Positions 12,625 through 23,197 of a stretch of DNA of 64,000 nt are shown one piece after another. Origin of the DNA: Polytrichum commune (lineage: Eukaryota; Streptophyta; Polytrichopsida; Polytrichales; Polytrichaceae); assembly GCA_950295325.1 (NCBI GenBank), contig OX485804.1, forward strand, positions 18,912,001 to 18,976,000, in the 5' to 3' direction. Below the pieces are notes generated by a model, which made no database searches, was not told the origin of the DNA, and was given only the letters and a program-made list of their open reading frames with translations. Position 1 is the stretch's first letter; each line of letters opens with the position of its first letter. The position numbers and the translations under genes are program-made.

Positions 12625-12745
12625 GTGAACTATCTCCCGTTAGGTGCTCTTCGGTTGCGGTTCGGTGTCCGAGGAGATTTTGGGCATAATCGGACAAGAA
12701 CCTAGTGTTCCCAAGCCCAACCGGTTACATGTTGTGAACTTTTGG
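12625..12745 (-). repeat. Dispersed repeat family R1, inverted fragment
   Basis: Read on the - strand, the phrases ACATGTAACCGGTTGG, ACACTAGG and GATTATGCCCAAAA match the 3' half of copies at 14145-14420 and 63690-63885. A G homopolymer interrupts the edge near 12745. Confidence 0.55.
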
Positions 12746-12944
12746 GGGGGGGGGGGGTTTGCTTTATTGATTTGAGTATGTTTCATAGACTCCTCTTAAT
12801 TGATTGGTAATTTTCGTGAAGCTTTGGACTTTGACCGGTTCATTTGTAACTAGCAGTTGGTTCTCCCCATTCATTGGTGTGGTTTATGATCATTCCCCAA
12901 ATGGGCATTGATTGTCTCTGATATGCAATCGTCAAAAATGATCC

Positions 12945-13340
12945 TACATTGAATATCCCAATTAGTGCATTTGGTGATAATTCTTGAAAAGCATTACTTT
13001 GCCAAGTCTCAGTTTTAGTGAGTGTGAACATTTCAACTATTTTGATACTGAACTCATGAATGCATCCTTATTTTACCACACGTTTTGTCCCCAAAAAAAT
13101 CCAGTTGGTCTTCTAAGATGTTTGTGGAGTGATCAAAAATTTATATGCAAAGTGATTAGTGATGATACTTTCAATGAATATTGTTGTTGTGAATAGTATT
13201 CTCAGTGAATAGTGCCATGATAAACAATACTTCCTAGACTGTTTGGTGGCACTAATTTCATAGCGTAAAGAAAAATTCACCTTCACTAGTTTCCCACGCT
13301 CACTATTTAGCCCTCCTTGCAAATTGGGATAATCAGTGTA
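12945..13340. mobile_element. MITE with TACATTGATTATCCC ends, copy 1
   Basis: The left end reads TACATTGAATATCCCAA and the right end on the opposite strand TACACTGATTATCCCAA, 396 bp apart. Related ends occur at 39680-40480 and about 4891. The target duplication is not clear and the superfamily is unassigned. Non-coding. Confidence 0.65.
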
Positions 13341-13519
13341 CTAAGCACGAGAGGTTTGTTCTATGTAATGATGTTGGAGTTATGTTGGAATTCTTATAAT
13401 TCATGTTGGATACAAGAAATCCTAGGATACGCACTCGATAGGTTGACAACCCAACTCACACCTCACTATGGATTAAAAAAGAGATTGCGGATAGTTTTTT
13501 AAAAACGATTTGAAAGTTG

Positions 13520-13634
13520 CAAGGGTACCCAAACCGAATGGAGTGGTTGGTCGTGAAATCATCTCTCTACTTGACGGAAAAGTAGCCATGTGGTCAAATT
13601 GCACCTCATGTGTTCCAAAAATAAATAAATAAAT
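13520..13634 (+). mobile_element. tRNA-like SINE, truncated copy 2
   Basis: The segment shares GTACCCAAA, GGAGTGGTTGGT, TCTCTCTACTTGACG and an (AAAT)n tail with the copies at 49181 and 54452. The box B region is degraded and the tRNA-like head is lost. Confidence 0.55.
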
Positions 13635-14144
13635 TGCAAGGGTTTTAACCAATGTTTGGTGGGTACTGTCCGTGAGCTCATGTAAGGATACATTAAAATA
13701 CATACATAAATAGCACCACTACTCACAAGAAGTATCAACCTCACTAAAAAGTATACACATCCCTACATCAATTAGTAAACGACCAAAAGCGCTGGACCAA
13801 ATAGTCATCATAAATTTCATACACATTACCTACACCAATTATCCCAATCAGTGTGTATGTGTCATTATTAGGAGTTACACAATGCTAGGTATAACTGTTC
13901 AATGAGAATGTCATCTTTTACCAAGCAAAGTCATTTATGTTCTAAAATGTTTGAACAACCTCTTGGATTGGTTTTAGTTAAAAAAAAATGAACTCTTGAG
14001 TAAGACGTTAATTTTCACATTGAGAATTATAGTGAGCCACTTCAAGTTATAATCAACGAAATAATGTGGGTAGTCAGAAATTAGTGTGACCCACACTAAT
14101 TAGACCAAAACAATGTAGTTACACATGAATTGGATGGGTTGAGT

Positions 14145-14420
14145 TTGATAAACGGCTGGTTGAAGTTCAAGACTTGGAAAATTTACCGATCATTTTAGAA
14201 GAACCTATAAAAGTATACCTCAAATTCACTGGAAGATCACATGAAGAAGAAGAACTCCGGTCTCTCTAGGGAGGGGCCGGAGTGAATAGAGTGTCTGTTC
14301 GTAAGACATCCTTGACCATACCCTAGGAAGATCACAACATGTAAGCGGTTGGACTTGGAAGCGCTAGGGTTTAGACCAATTATGCCCAAAAGTCTCATTG
14401 GACACTTGATCTGAACCGAC
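14145..14420 (+). repeat. Dispersed repeat family R1, copy 2
   Basis: Collinear with 11772-11960 and 63690-63885: GGTTGAAGTTCAAGACTT, then TTTTAGAAGAA, then GGTTGGACTTGGAAGCGCTA and ATTATGCCCAAAAGTC. It contains an extra AAGATCACA-flanked stretch relative to the other copies. Confidence 0.65.
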
Positions 14421-14696
14421 ACCCTCGGGCCTCGAAGAACTAAGTTAGGGTATGTGTGCCGGTTCTGACTACAAGGGAATCAAGTTCCAAGTTCCAAGGA
14501 GGTAGGTCCAAATCATTTATGTAGTAAGCAACACGAGCTTTGTACAAGAAAGCTCCCAAATCGTGCTGACAAACACATACTCTACCATGCCTACCAAAAG
14601 GTTGTTTATCTCACTTTAGGGAGGCCGAACACTTATTTCTCTTATGGTTGGGTGGTTTGAGCTCATAATAATAAGCAATGGCAATCTGGTGGTTAA

Positions 14697-15215
14697 GGAC
14701 CGCTTCACACTATGGGCAGAGGTCGAGAGGCCGTGGATTTCCACCAATCAGATTGTAAGAAACCAAGAATGCGGTCTCTAGACCCTTCATACTAGAGGCC
14801 AACGTCCAAAGGCCGTCGCAATTTGAGATGCCTGGGTGGTAGTACTTGTTGACCAAGGCGTCGGACTCTCGAAGGAAGTTTGGTTCGGGTAGGAATGGAA
14901 AGTTGGAAACCCAAACTATGGTTGAAAGGCTGTCGATTTTCCTAAATAAATAAAATTAAAAATTGACGAGATCTTGGCGGTTAGATTGGAGGGGTTGTTT
15001 TGGGCAGGGAGTAAAGTGGGATGCTCCTTCTTCGTCTCTCTCTCTCTTTTGGACTTTGGGCTTGGCCTTTGGAGGCTTCACATTATGCCTGGCCAAAGGC
15101 TCCAATTCCCATATTTTATTGGCTATTTTCAAGCCATTCCTTTGGACTCTACACAAAGTTTGGCCATTTAATCCCACGGCCTCTCAACTTGGACACCCAT
15201 AGTGTGAAGCGGCCC
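14697..15215. mobile_element. Harbinger-type MITE, GGGCCGCTTCACACTATGG family, copy 1
   Basis: The left end GGACCGCTTCACACTATGG and the inverted right end GGGCCGCTTCACACTATGG define a 519-bp element flanked by TAA on both sides (14694-14696 and 15216-15218). It shares its interior, including a CT-rich run near 15037-15053, with 28082-28591. Overlapping short frames on both strands are explained by the repeat. Confidence 0.9.
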
Positions 15216-15779
15216 TAAGTTGTAAAGTTTTTGTAATGTACAAAGTTTGAGAGTTCAATATTTGTGCTCTTGTACTCTAGGTTGGAATCTATGTGCTTCA
15301 ATCTAGCTTTCGTAATGCTCTTATGTGCATTTCTTGAAGGTATTATTTTTGTGAAATGAAAGATGAACATGATAGACAACATTGTGGATGCAAGGGTGAG
15401 CTCTCATGGGTGCATCATGTTGCATGGGATTGTGGAGGAATGTTTTTGAAACGGAGTTTGGTAAGCCAGTTCAGAAGAATTTTGGCCTTTACATGTGGCT
15501 AACTTCGAGGAGTTTGATTTCAAGGTTGGTCCCTCTTTCATTGGGTATAAATGACCATTTTCTACTATGATCAAAGACGGTGGTTTTGCAAGGCTTAAAA
15601 CCTACAATTTAGAGTTGAAAACCCAAAACATTGAACTAGGCACATGTCAAGGCTAGAATTCTTTTACCTCGGCTTACCAAAATATGTTTCAAAATTGGCA
15701 TTTTCAAATGTGTGTTGACCTCCCATTTAGAGTACGCCGTTTGCAGCAAAGTTTTTGCCAACATCTTCAAGCACCTTGA

Positions 15780-15962
15780 CACTACTAGAAAATGTGGTCC
15801 TAGAATATACTTCCTATTTGATAAGGGAATCATAACAACATGATCCCATTTACATGTGTCGAGTTGATTCTATGAGAATTGTCATAAATCTAACTCGACA
15901 CATGTACATGGGCTCTCATCACCATGACTACCCATGTCAAATGGGAAGTGTGTTCTAGGCCT
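15780..15962. mobile_element. Foldback / CACTA-like MITE relic
   Basis: The left edge reads CACTACTAGAAAATG. GTCCTAGAATATACTTCC on the left pairs with the inverted CCTAGAACACACTTCCC on the right. At the centre ACATGTGTCGAGTT pairs perfectly with AACTCGACACATGT. The CACTA start suggests an En/Spm-type MITE, but the right terminus beyond 15962 is decayed and no TSD is visible. Confidence 0.5.
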
Positions 15963-15979
15963 TTATGTCTTGCTATGCT

Positions 15980-17150
15980 TGAGAAATTTAAAATTTAAAA
16001 ATTTAAAATATACGAGAAAATTGGGCAAGGTGTAAATAATGGAATATGACATCATGAAAATTTTAGATGATAAATTTTTAGACCCCCCTCCACATGGAAG
16101 TTTGCATTGGATTTTCCAACCAAAAAGAAAAAGAAAAAGAAAAAGAATAAGAATCAATGGTTGGCACAATTGTAGGGGATAATTGAAATTTGAGGAGGGG
16201 GACTTGATTGCCTCTCTTTTCCAGAACTTGGACATTGACTTTCATTTGGATAAAGAAAAACTTAAGTTTCATAATCTTGTTGGTGTGGACCCAAAATTGT
16301 TGTATTTTGTATTGAAAAAAATCATAGTGCCATTGTCTTATCATTCAAACCTTCCATAAAGTTTTCACAATTTATGGTTTTATTTCAAAATTTCTAACAT
16401 CTCAAAATGAAAATTCAAACATGTTAATCATGCAACATTCAAAGTGGGTAAGTGCGACAATGGGCACATCCCAACTTGCAAGTTGGACAACAAGGCAAAT
16501 TTGCTATCTCACATTTTGTCCCCCCACCTGCTCCACATGGAAGTGCTTGGCCCAAAGATCCTTGAAGATATTGGCAAACTCTATTTTTCTTCGCAGGAAT
16601 AGCTAGTACATGGAATTGTGCTAGTACATGAATGGTTTTTTTAGAGGGTTATTTGACTGAGTTTTGATGTTTTTGAGAACCATGATTATGAATCAAGTCC
16701 ATTTAGATGGTAATCTAAGAACCACAAGTATGAATTTAAGGATTTGCCTTGATAACAAGTCGGGTTTGGTGCCAATTCTAACAACTCCCCCCCCCAAACA
16801 CTAATAAAACATGACCTTTGCAAGGTTGTGGTTAATCCATCTCAAGTGGGTCCCTCTAGACTAATCAAGAGCCTCTGATGCTAATTATAGGGGTCTAATT
16901 CAACCCAAAAAACATACATGCTATGATAGATTTGACTACTTTTCCACCTTTGGTAATAGTCATAGGGACCCCCCAACTCAAAGAGTTGGGTGTCTAGCCG
17001 TGGCCATGGGTTTATGGTTGTGGCACAAGCCATTCTTTTTGAAACACGTGTCTTTTTGCTATCCATTTTTGGAGCCACATCAAACCCCATACCACTCACA
17101 TATAAGTGTTTGCACGAGACAAGTAACTATATAAGCATGTCTACCTTACC
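15980..17150. other. Intergenic DNA, nothing recognised
   Basis: Contains an AAAAAG short repeat near 16121-16150 and a C run near 16790. No coding or element structure was identified. Confidence 0.5.
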
Positions 17151-17154
17151 TTAA

Positions 17155-17530
17155 GTACATAAAATAGTGAATTTAGTGTCACCAAGTTTGTATGCCTTGC
17201 TCAACCCTAATTGTAAACCGTCCATGTAATCCCACCAACACTAAATGATAACCAAACATTATTTGTCATTCCTCTTACAAAGAAAATGGGCAGTGTAAAC
17301 TTACAATGTTGCAACGGAGTCACAATTACTGTCACTTACGAAGTGATATCACATCCACATTTCAATCATCCATGCCAACATTCAACTTAAACAATGTTAG
17401 AATGCAGAACATGCCAAACTTTGTTTCAATGATTGGCATGAATTTTTATACCTTATGCCATAGGGGAGTGGACGAGCAAGAACAAACACGCAGCGGCACA
17501 TCAACAACCCCACAAATGCATTAGGGTAAA
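17155..17530. repeat. Dispersed repeat shared with 53.9-54.3 kb (inverted)
   Basis: TTAGTGTCACCAA, CCTAATTGTAAACC, AATTACTGTCACTTAC and TTTCAATCATCCATG appear in reverse complement order in the interior of the inverted-repeat element at 53871-54437. This is an old copy of that family's internal region without visible terminal repeats. Confidence 0.65.
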
Positions 17531-17534
17531 AGTA

Positions 17535-18180
17535 AATCGAGATACTTAGTGCTATAAGCTTCATTCATAAGAAGTTGTCATTAGAAAACTTACCACAACG
17601 ACATAAAGGACCCATATGACACTAAATACAATAGTTATGTCCCCTTCCCATCTGACTTTACCAAATAACCAAAGTATTTCCTAAAATCCGGGTAAAGTTC
17701 CCTCGGTTATGGCATAGGCATCCGGCTCTCCCAATGCACCTACAAGAACTTGCTCCGGAGATTTTCAAGTAGGTTTTAGTTAAGTAGCTTTCACACACGT
17801 TCATTGTTTTCTCTACCAAGCAATGAATGTTGGGTAGTTTTTGTCCCATCCCAAATGCCTTACTACTCACCTATCTCACCATCGGTTTTTGGTTAATGAA
17901 GCCCCTCGTGCCCTCATAGCTAAGACTAAAAAGCAACCAATCACAAGGGCGGGAGGCGACACTTTTAAAGGCCCTACATTCTTGCCTCAAGTCTAAACTA
18001 CCAATGGAAGGGTCAGTGCTTGAGACTTAAAACCTCCACTCTTAAACCATGTCACATCATTTGCCAACTAGGTTGGGCACTAGATAATGTCAATGGTGTG
18101 AAGGCCGGGTTGTTAGAACCAACTTTTAGGCTTAGCTAAAGTCAGGTGGGAAGGGGGCATAATAGTGTAGTGGTGGCTTA
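17535..18180. other. Intergenic DNA, nothing recognised
   Basis: No coding or element structure was recognised. Confidence 0.5.
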
Positions 18181-18184
18181 CTTA

Positions 18185-18512
18185 TGGCCGGTTTACACTA
18201 CGGTGGAGAAGTCCACCGGTCATGAAAAAAGGGTGTTTCTCAATTGTGATTGGTCAAAAATGCAACTCTTGACCGGTGGGTGTTTACACTAGGTGAAGAA
18301 AACAATGGTGGTGAACTTTTCTCATGGATGATAAAATGACATGGCTGCCTACATGGCGGCACTTTTTGGAGTTGGGCTTCTCCGGTCTCAAGAGGCCAGA
18401 CAAGAAACTCCTTCTCCGGAGAAGCCCAACTCAATAAAAAATTAATTTTCAAAAATAGATATGAACCGTAGATTCCAGATCTGGTTTTTTTAAAACCTAA
18501 GATGTTGGCAAG

Positions 18513-18552
<40 letters not shown>

Positions 18553-19109
18553 GTAGCTCCTTAGCGATTTTTTTTTGTGCAATTTTTTTGTGAAGATCAA
18601 AGATAAGAAGAGAGAAATTGATGAGGATGATTAAGAGGAGAGCATGTCTTAAATAATACCAAAGAGTAGTGCTTTGTCCAATGTGTATGGGTTTTCCCCT
18701 CTTCATTCTTAAACACCCAAGGAGACATTTATTTTCTACATGGGCCAAACTTGACAATTGGCAATTTGGCAATTTTCATTATCTTTTGAAAAAAAATGGA
18801 ACATTATATTACACAATTCTTCTGAACACCATTCTTGTTGAAATCTTTTGATACAATGTGAATGTAGAGAATTATGGTTTTTTATCACAAAAAACCTTCA
18901 CCATTAGGTGAACTTCTCTTCTCCGGTGGACTTCTCCGCTAAACTTCTCCTCTAGGTGTTTAGACTTCAACCGGTCAAGACTCCTTAAGAAATATTTTAT
19001 TGCCTTTAATTCTTCTCCGGCACATCCACCATTTGCCTCATATAACCATGTCTTGGCCAAGCATTCTTGACGGACATGAGGCCTTCTCCACCGTAGTGTA
19101 AACCGGCCC
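18185..19109. mobile_element. Harbinger-type MITE, GGGCCGGTTTACACTACGG family
   Basis: The left end TGGCCGGTTTACACTACGG and the inverted right end GGGCCGGTTTACACTACGG enclose 925 bp, flanked by TTA on both sides (18182-18184 and 19110-19112). The inverted similarity continues inward (GTGGAGAAG). Subterminal CTTCTCCGG motifs recur inside. A long (CT)n tract lies near 18513-18551. Related ends occur at 31072-31433. No transposase is encoded. Confidence 0.9.
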
Positions 19110-19129
19110 TTAGTAGGCGACAACTAGCT

Positions 19130-19950
19130 CTTAAGTTAACATGGAAAACGAGCGGCATTAAATTATTGCTGGCTGACATTCTTGGATGTAGCATCGTGTC
19201 CAGAGGCGGAGTTGTTGAGCCAAAGAACAAACTGTGTTGCGGATAACGGTAAGCAGGCAGTGGCGATCAATCCACAAAGAGCCTCATCAGCAGGCATGAT
19301 CACTTGCATTGTCTTATGCGAGCCTTCAAGGCCATTCTAACTCCTCAACTATTTGTCCTTGTCTGGATGAATCTCCAAAGCAGCTACATAATGTATGTAA
19401 TAAGCCAACGTAGGTGTCGACATAATGCGGTAGATGGAGAACCGAATAATTGCCTGCTTATGTAGGAGGCCAGCTTCTTCTTGGTCGATGCGATCAATGG
19501 TGATCGATAATTGTTTCAGACACCCCCTCCCCCTTTTGGAAAATTTGACATTGCTTGCGACTCATGACGAAGTTGAGGTTATGGACTGGAGCTGAAAGGG
19601 AGGAGGAGGTGGTTGATAGCAACAAAAACCACATACATGTGCCCAATGAATGATTGTTTGTAAATACTGTCAACAATTGTATCCATAACATCGTTCTCCA
19701 GCTTGTTCAGCAAGCTGGGGCGAACCAACCCGTACAGTGGTTCCTTGGATGCAAGGGTTTAGGCATCTAGCAAGGAACGAGTGTATGGGTTGGTTCACCC
19801 AAATCTTGCTCAATAGGATTACTCTGGATCTTACCTTGCATAATGCGAGAGAGAGTGAGAGTTTCTCAACATCACGTTTACTGTTGAATCTTGTTACTAG
19901 GGGCATAGTGGATCAAAATACATTAGGTGTCAATAAGAGCCAATTGTGAG
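19130..19950 (-). pseudogene. Coding-like decayed stretch, unidentified
   Basis: On the - strand two open stretches separated by stops have protein-like composition: one around 19510-19350 containing IIRFSIYRIMSTPTLAYYI and one around 19330-19130 containing GLIATACLPLSATQFVLWL. I cannot assign a family. It lies downstream, on the same strand, of a LINE 3' relic and may be part of an unrelated element or a decayed host exon. Low confidence. Confidence 0.25.
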
Positions 19951-19999
19951 CCGCCTATGTGGCAAGCCACCCTGTCTTGACAACTCCATTTTTCTATTT

Positions 20000-20700
20000 T
20001 TCTATGATTTTATTTTTCCCCTTCCCTTTGCACAAGCGTGGATGGATGTGAACCTCTTTGGCACAAAGTGAAAAGAAATCAATTGCAAGAAGGAACCAAA
20101 ACACCCACCACGGGGAAGCCAACGCAAAACCAAAAGGAAGTCAAGAGATAATGCCCGTATGGGGCCTAGCCATGCAAGTGACCACTTAGTTGCTACATGT
20201 AACAATAAGACCTTTGACACCCCCCCCCCCCCAAATCGCATCAAAATCATTAAGGACATCTTGGTAGGCAACGTCCGGAGCCTTTTCCAAATCTGAGAGG
20301 GTCCGTTGCCAGTCAATCCTACCATAGTCATGCAAGGTGTCCCAAATAACTTGATGTGTTTTCTCAATGGGCCATTGCAGAACATTGAAAACCAGGGTAT
20401 TCCATTGCGCGCCAAATAATCCAAGGAAGGTCACTTATTAAGAAGAACCAAATGCGAAGGAAACGTTTCAAAGTCTTGCAAAGAGGTTGATCCAAGAGAC
20501 ATTGCATCATGCAAAAGAACTTCCGAAGTCCAAGGTTACCTTTATCTTTGCAAAGAGTTGCCACAAGATTGTTAGCAGCATACCGCCAAGCTTGCTCAAC
20601 TTTTGTATATCATAATGTTACATACCTCCAAAGACGAATTTTTATGGGCATGAAATATGTGGAGAGTAGTGCATGTGCAAACCCATGGATATCTACCTAG
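20000..20700 (-). pseudogene. LINE ORF2 C-terminal relic
   Basis: The - strand frames, broken by frameshifts, give LCKDKGNLGLR, then DLPWIIWRA, then NTLVFNVLQWPIEKTHQVIW and LHDYGRIDWQRTLSDLEK. This order matches the conserved tail after the zinc-binding domain of plant non-LTR reverse transcriptases. It aligns motif by motif with the better spaced relic at 43250-43520 (LWIIWVERSD, TQQLIWQSMLEYSRIAWE). At least two frame changes, and a C run near 20219, show it is dead. It ends about 110 bp before the Harbinger element. Confidence 0.75.
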
Positions 20701-20812
20701 AAACTCATAATTCAAAGAGGGGTTGCTACAGAGAGTTGCCAACTGGATTAGCCATTATTCATACGTGTCACCATGCTTGGCGGCTTAGTGTAACCCAAGA
20801 TTTGATAGCTTA

Positions 20813-20860
20813 GGGCCCGGCCGCACCAGGGGGTGTTGGAGCGGGACCGGCTGGGAGGAG
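20813..20860 (+). repeat. Left terminal inverted repeat of Harbinger element
   Basis: Begins GGGCCCGGCCGCACCAGGG directly after TTA; CGCACC, GGGGGT and GGGACCGG recur in the same order at the right end on the other strand. Confidence 0.85.
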
Positions 20861-21649
20861 GGCCTACACGGAACCCCCAAACCGGGTAAGAGTGGGTAGC
20901 AGGGCCGGTGTGGCAGTGCTGTGCCGGGGGCCACACAGGTCGGCTCTGTGCCGGATATGGCGTTTTTCATCCACTACTTTCTGTTGGGTTCCAACGTTCC
21001 GAGGGCTGTGGGGCATCGCTGACTGCGAGGGTTGTCTGCTCTTCGGGGTTCCTGCAACTGTCTCACAAAATCCGAACACCAGTTGCTGGAGATGGAAGAA
21101 GACAACACGATTGATAGCGAGCTGCGGGGCCTAAATTTCGGGTGACAAACTCATTGTTCTTTTTGTGTGGTTGCTTGCCTTCACAATGGAGCAGCTGTGG
21201 ATTTTGTGCGATACATGTTGTGTTTCGTTTGCTTGGGCAGGGTTTTGTTGTGGGTGTTGTTATCCGCGTTTAAAGTAACTGACCGACATGTTCTGTTATG
21301 CCCTGTGTGTTTTGGACGTTTCGCAATGTGTATGCAGGGCGTGGGATTACTGGCATGGATATAAATTGTTCTGCTACGCTTTTTATTCCCATTCTCTGCC
21401 GCACGAGGCCGAGTTTCGGTTGTCCAAATTGGGTGTGTGTGCGTCCCCCCTCCTGGATTTTGTTTGCTTTGAATGTGGTATCTTTTGTTGCTGCGTTTTT
21501 TTGCTTCCATGCTGTGATCGAGAGGTCGAGGTCCCCCTCATGAATCTACTGGTACAGGCCAGCTTGTGTGGAGGCGACATCGTGCGTCCAGTACTCCTTC
21601 GCACCATGCCCTCCGCGCCACATGCGTGGGACTCCTCCCCCTTGTGGAA
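20861..21649. other. Harbinger 5' subterminal region
   Basis: GC-rich non-coding interval between the left end and the putative first coding exon. A short ATG frame at 21091 (MEEDNTIDSELRGLNFG, then stop) could be an upstream ORF or a first exon, since GGTGAC, a weak donor, overlaps its end. A promoter was not identifiable. Confidence 0.4.
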
Positions 21650-21898
21650 ATGTTTTGCAAATGGGAGTTACAAGAGGACTGCAGCAATCTGCGGGCACTC
21701 ATGCTCCGCTTCGACTCCGAGGCTGCCTTGGAGACGCACGTCCTAGGCCGATCTCTGTTGCTGATGCTGCGTGATGATGATGTTGGGCTAGAAAATCTCC
21801 CGCAGCGCCCGATTTCTGATGCTCATGTGAACCCCTTCGACGCCATTAGAGGCAGGCTTGCCGCAGTGGACCTCGCATTTCGGGGTCTTCATGCACAG
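21650..21898 (+). CDS. Putative upstream exon of the transposase gene
   Basis: This frame opens at 21518 and runs past 21898. From the ATG at 21650 it encodes 83 residues of protein-like composition, beginning MFCKWELQEDCSNLRAL. It ends at CAG followed by GTGCAC, a possible splice donor, in codon phase 0. The next downstream transposase exon could begin at 23186, after a pyrimidine-rich stretch ending TTGAAG, also in phase 0, so splicing would preserve the frame through an intron of 1287 bp. This is inference from phase and splice-like sequences only. An untranslated or unrelated role is possible. Confidence 0.35.
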
Positions 21899-23185
21899 GT
21901 GCACGTAAATGTAGATTTTTTTCCAGAAAAAACAGCTGCATGGATGCACATGCTACCATTCGTCGCAGCGTTGGCATATATTCTACATCTAGTGAGACAT
22001 GCAACTTTATGATTATTTATTCCTTTCGCAGCAGTTTGCCTGTTTTCGATCTTGTGGCTGCAACTTTCCCTGGAATTAAAATCTTGCTTCACAGTTTATT
22101 GGACCCCCTTTAGTGCACAGTCTTGTTTGTGCGCCATCCCCGTGATGGTGTTTGCATTCAATTTTTCTGTGAATATCTCTTGACTTGGATTCCTCCCCCC
22201 TCGTGCCCTCAATGCCCACTTCCAATCGGCATTTCGTGGCTGTAAACTTCCCACCACAATGTTGCCTGTGATCATTGATGCACACTGAACCCGTCGTTCA
22301 CCCGCGTCCCCAGCTGCGTGCGGCCCTCTTCGGGATAGTCGGTGGGTGTGATCGGCATTGGCCCCCACATGCATGTCCCACCTGTGTCCTGGATTTATTG
22401 TGCCATTTCAAACTTGCTTTCGGGTGCCTATCATGCATCGATAGGGTTGTCTGTTCCTCGAAATTCACAGTCTCCCTTTCAGAGGCATGTGCGTATGCCC
22501 CTAGGAAACGTGTAGGTTTGAGTTTGGGCATTGGTTTGCATCTGTGCACGCAACAGTCCCCGCAAGCCTCGTCCATCATGTTCTCTGCATGTACTGGACT
22601 GTAGAAGCCAGCTGTTGCTTTTCAGAGTCTTTCATTTTACCCTCGATGTGTGTCTGGGATTGCTTCAGAACTTCCCTGCATACGGGGTAGGGAATTCCAG
22701 CCCCGCATTTCGGCCCCCTTGCTTTCATGTTTTTGGGATATGCGGCACATGCACAATCCTTTGAGCATACAAGCATAATAGATGGAGAACATCGCATTCA
22801 CGCAGAAGCCCATTCACCCCAACCCAATAACCGTTTCACATTCCCAATTTCTACCATCTATACACATGCAACATCCAGGAAACATAAATATGCATATGTG
22901 CATGCAGATCAGCAGAAGGACGCGCATTCGTGCATGACTCAAAAACTTTGTATTCTCTGCCGGCTCAAAATGACAGCTAGGTTGTCTTGCACTTTGCATT
23001 GTTCTATAATTGCACATCAGAAGCTGCGGCCCACAGTCGTGCCACCCTGAAAGCGAAAACTTCGCCATAACCATGGCGAGCATTCCCCACAAATTGCAGA
23101 TTACAAAGCAAACTGCACAAAAAACTAGCTGGGTGCTACAGAAAACATTGACAGTAATTTTTTTTCCCATTTCGTGTGCTTGAAG
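21899..23185 (+). other. Probable intron or 5' leader of the transposase gene
   Basis: No conserved frame is seen. The interval starts with GTGCAC after CAG and ends in a T-rich tract followed by GTGTGCTTGAAG. Several short open frames on both strands have no family resemblance and are best explained by the GC-rich composition. Confidence 0.4.
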
Positions 23186-23197
23186 GTTCCAGCCGAA

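Noticed and set aside
21181-22800. Several overlapping ORFs on both strands in the Harbinger 5' half
   Set aside because: Except for the exon candidate at 21650-21898, none has protein-like conservation cues or splice-compatible edges.
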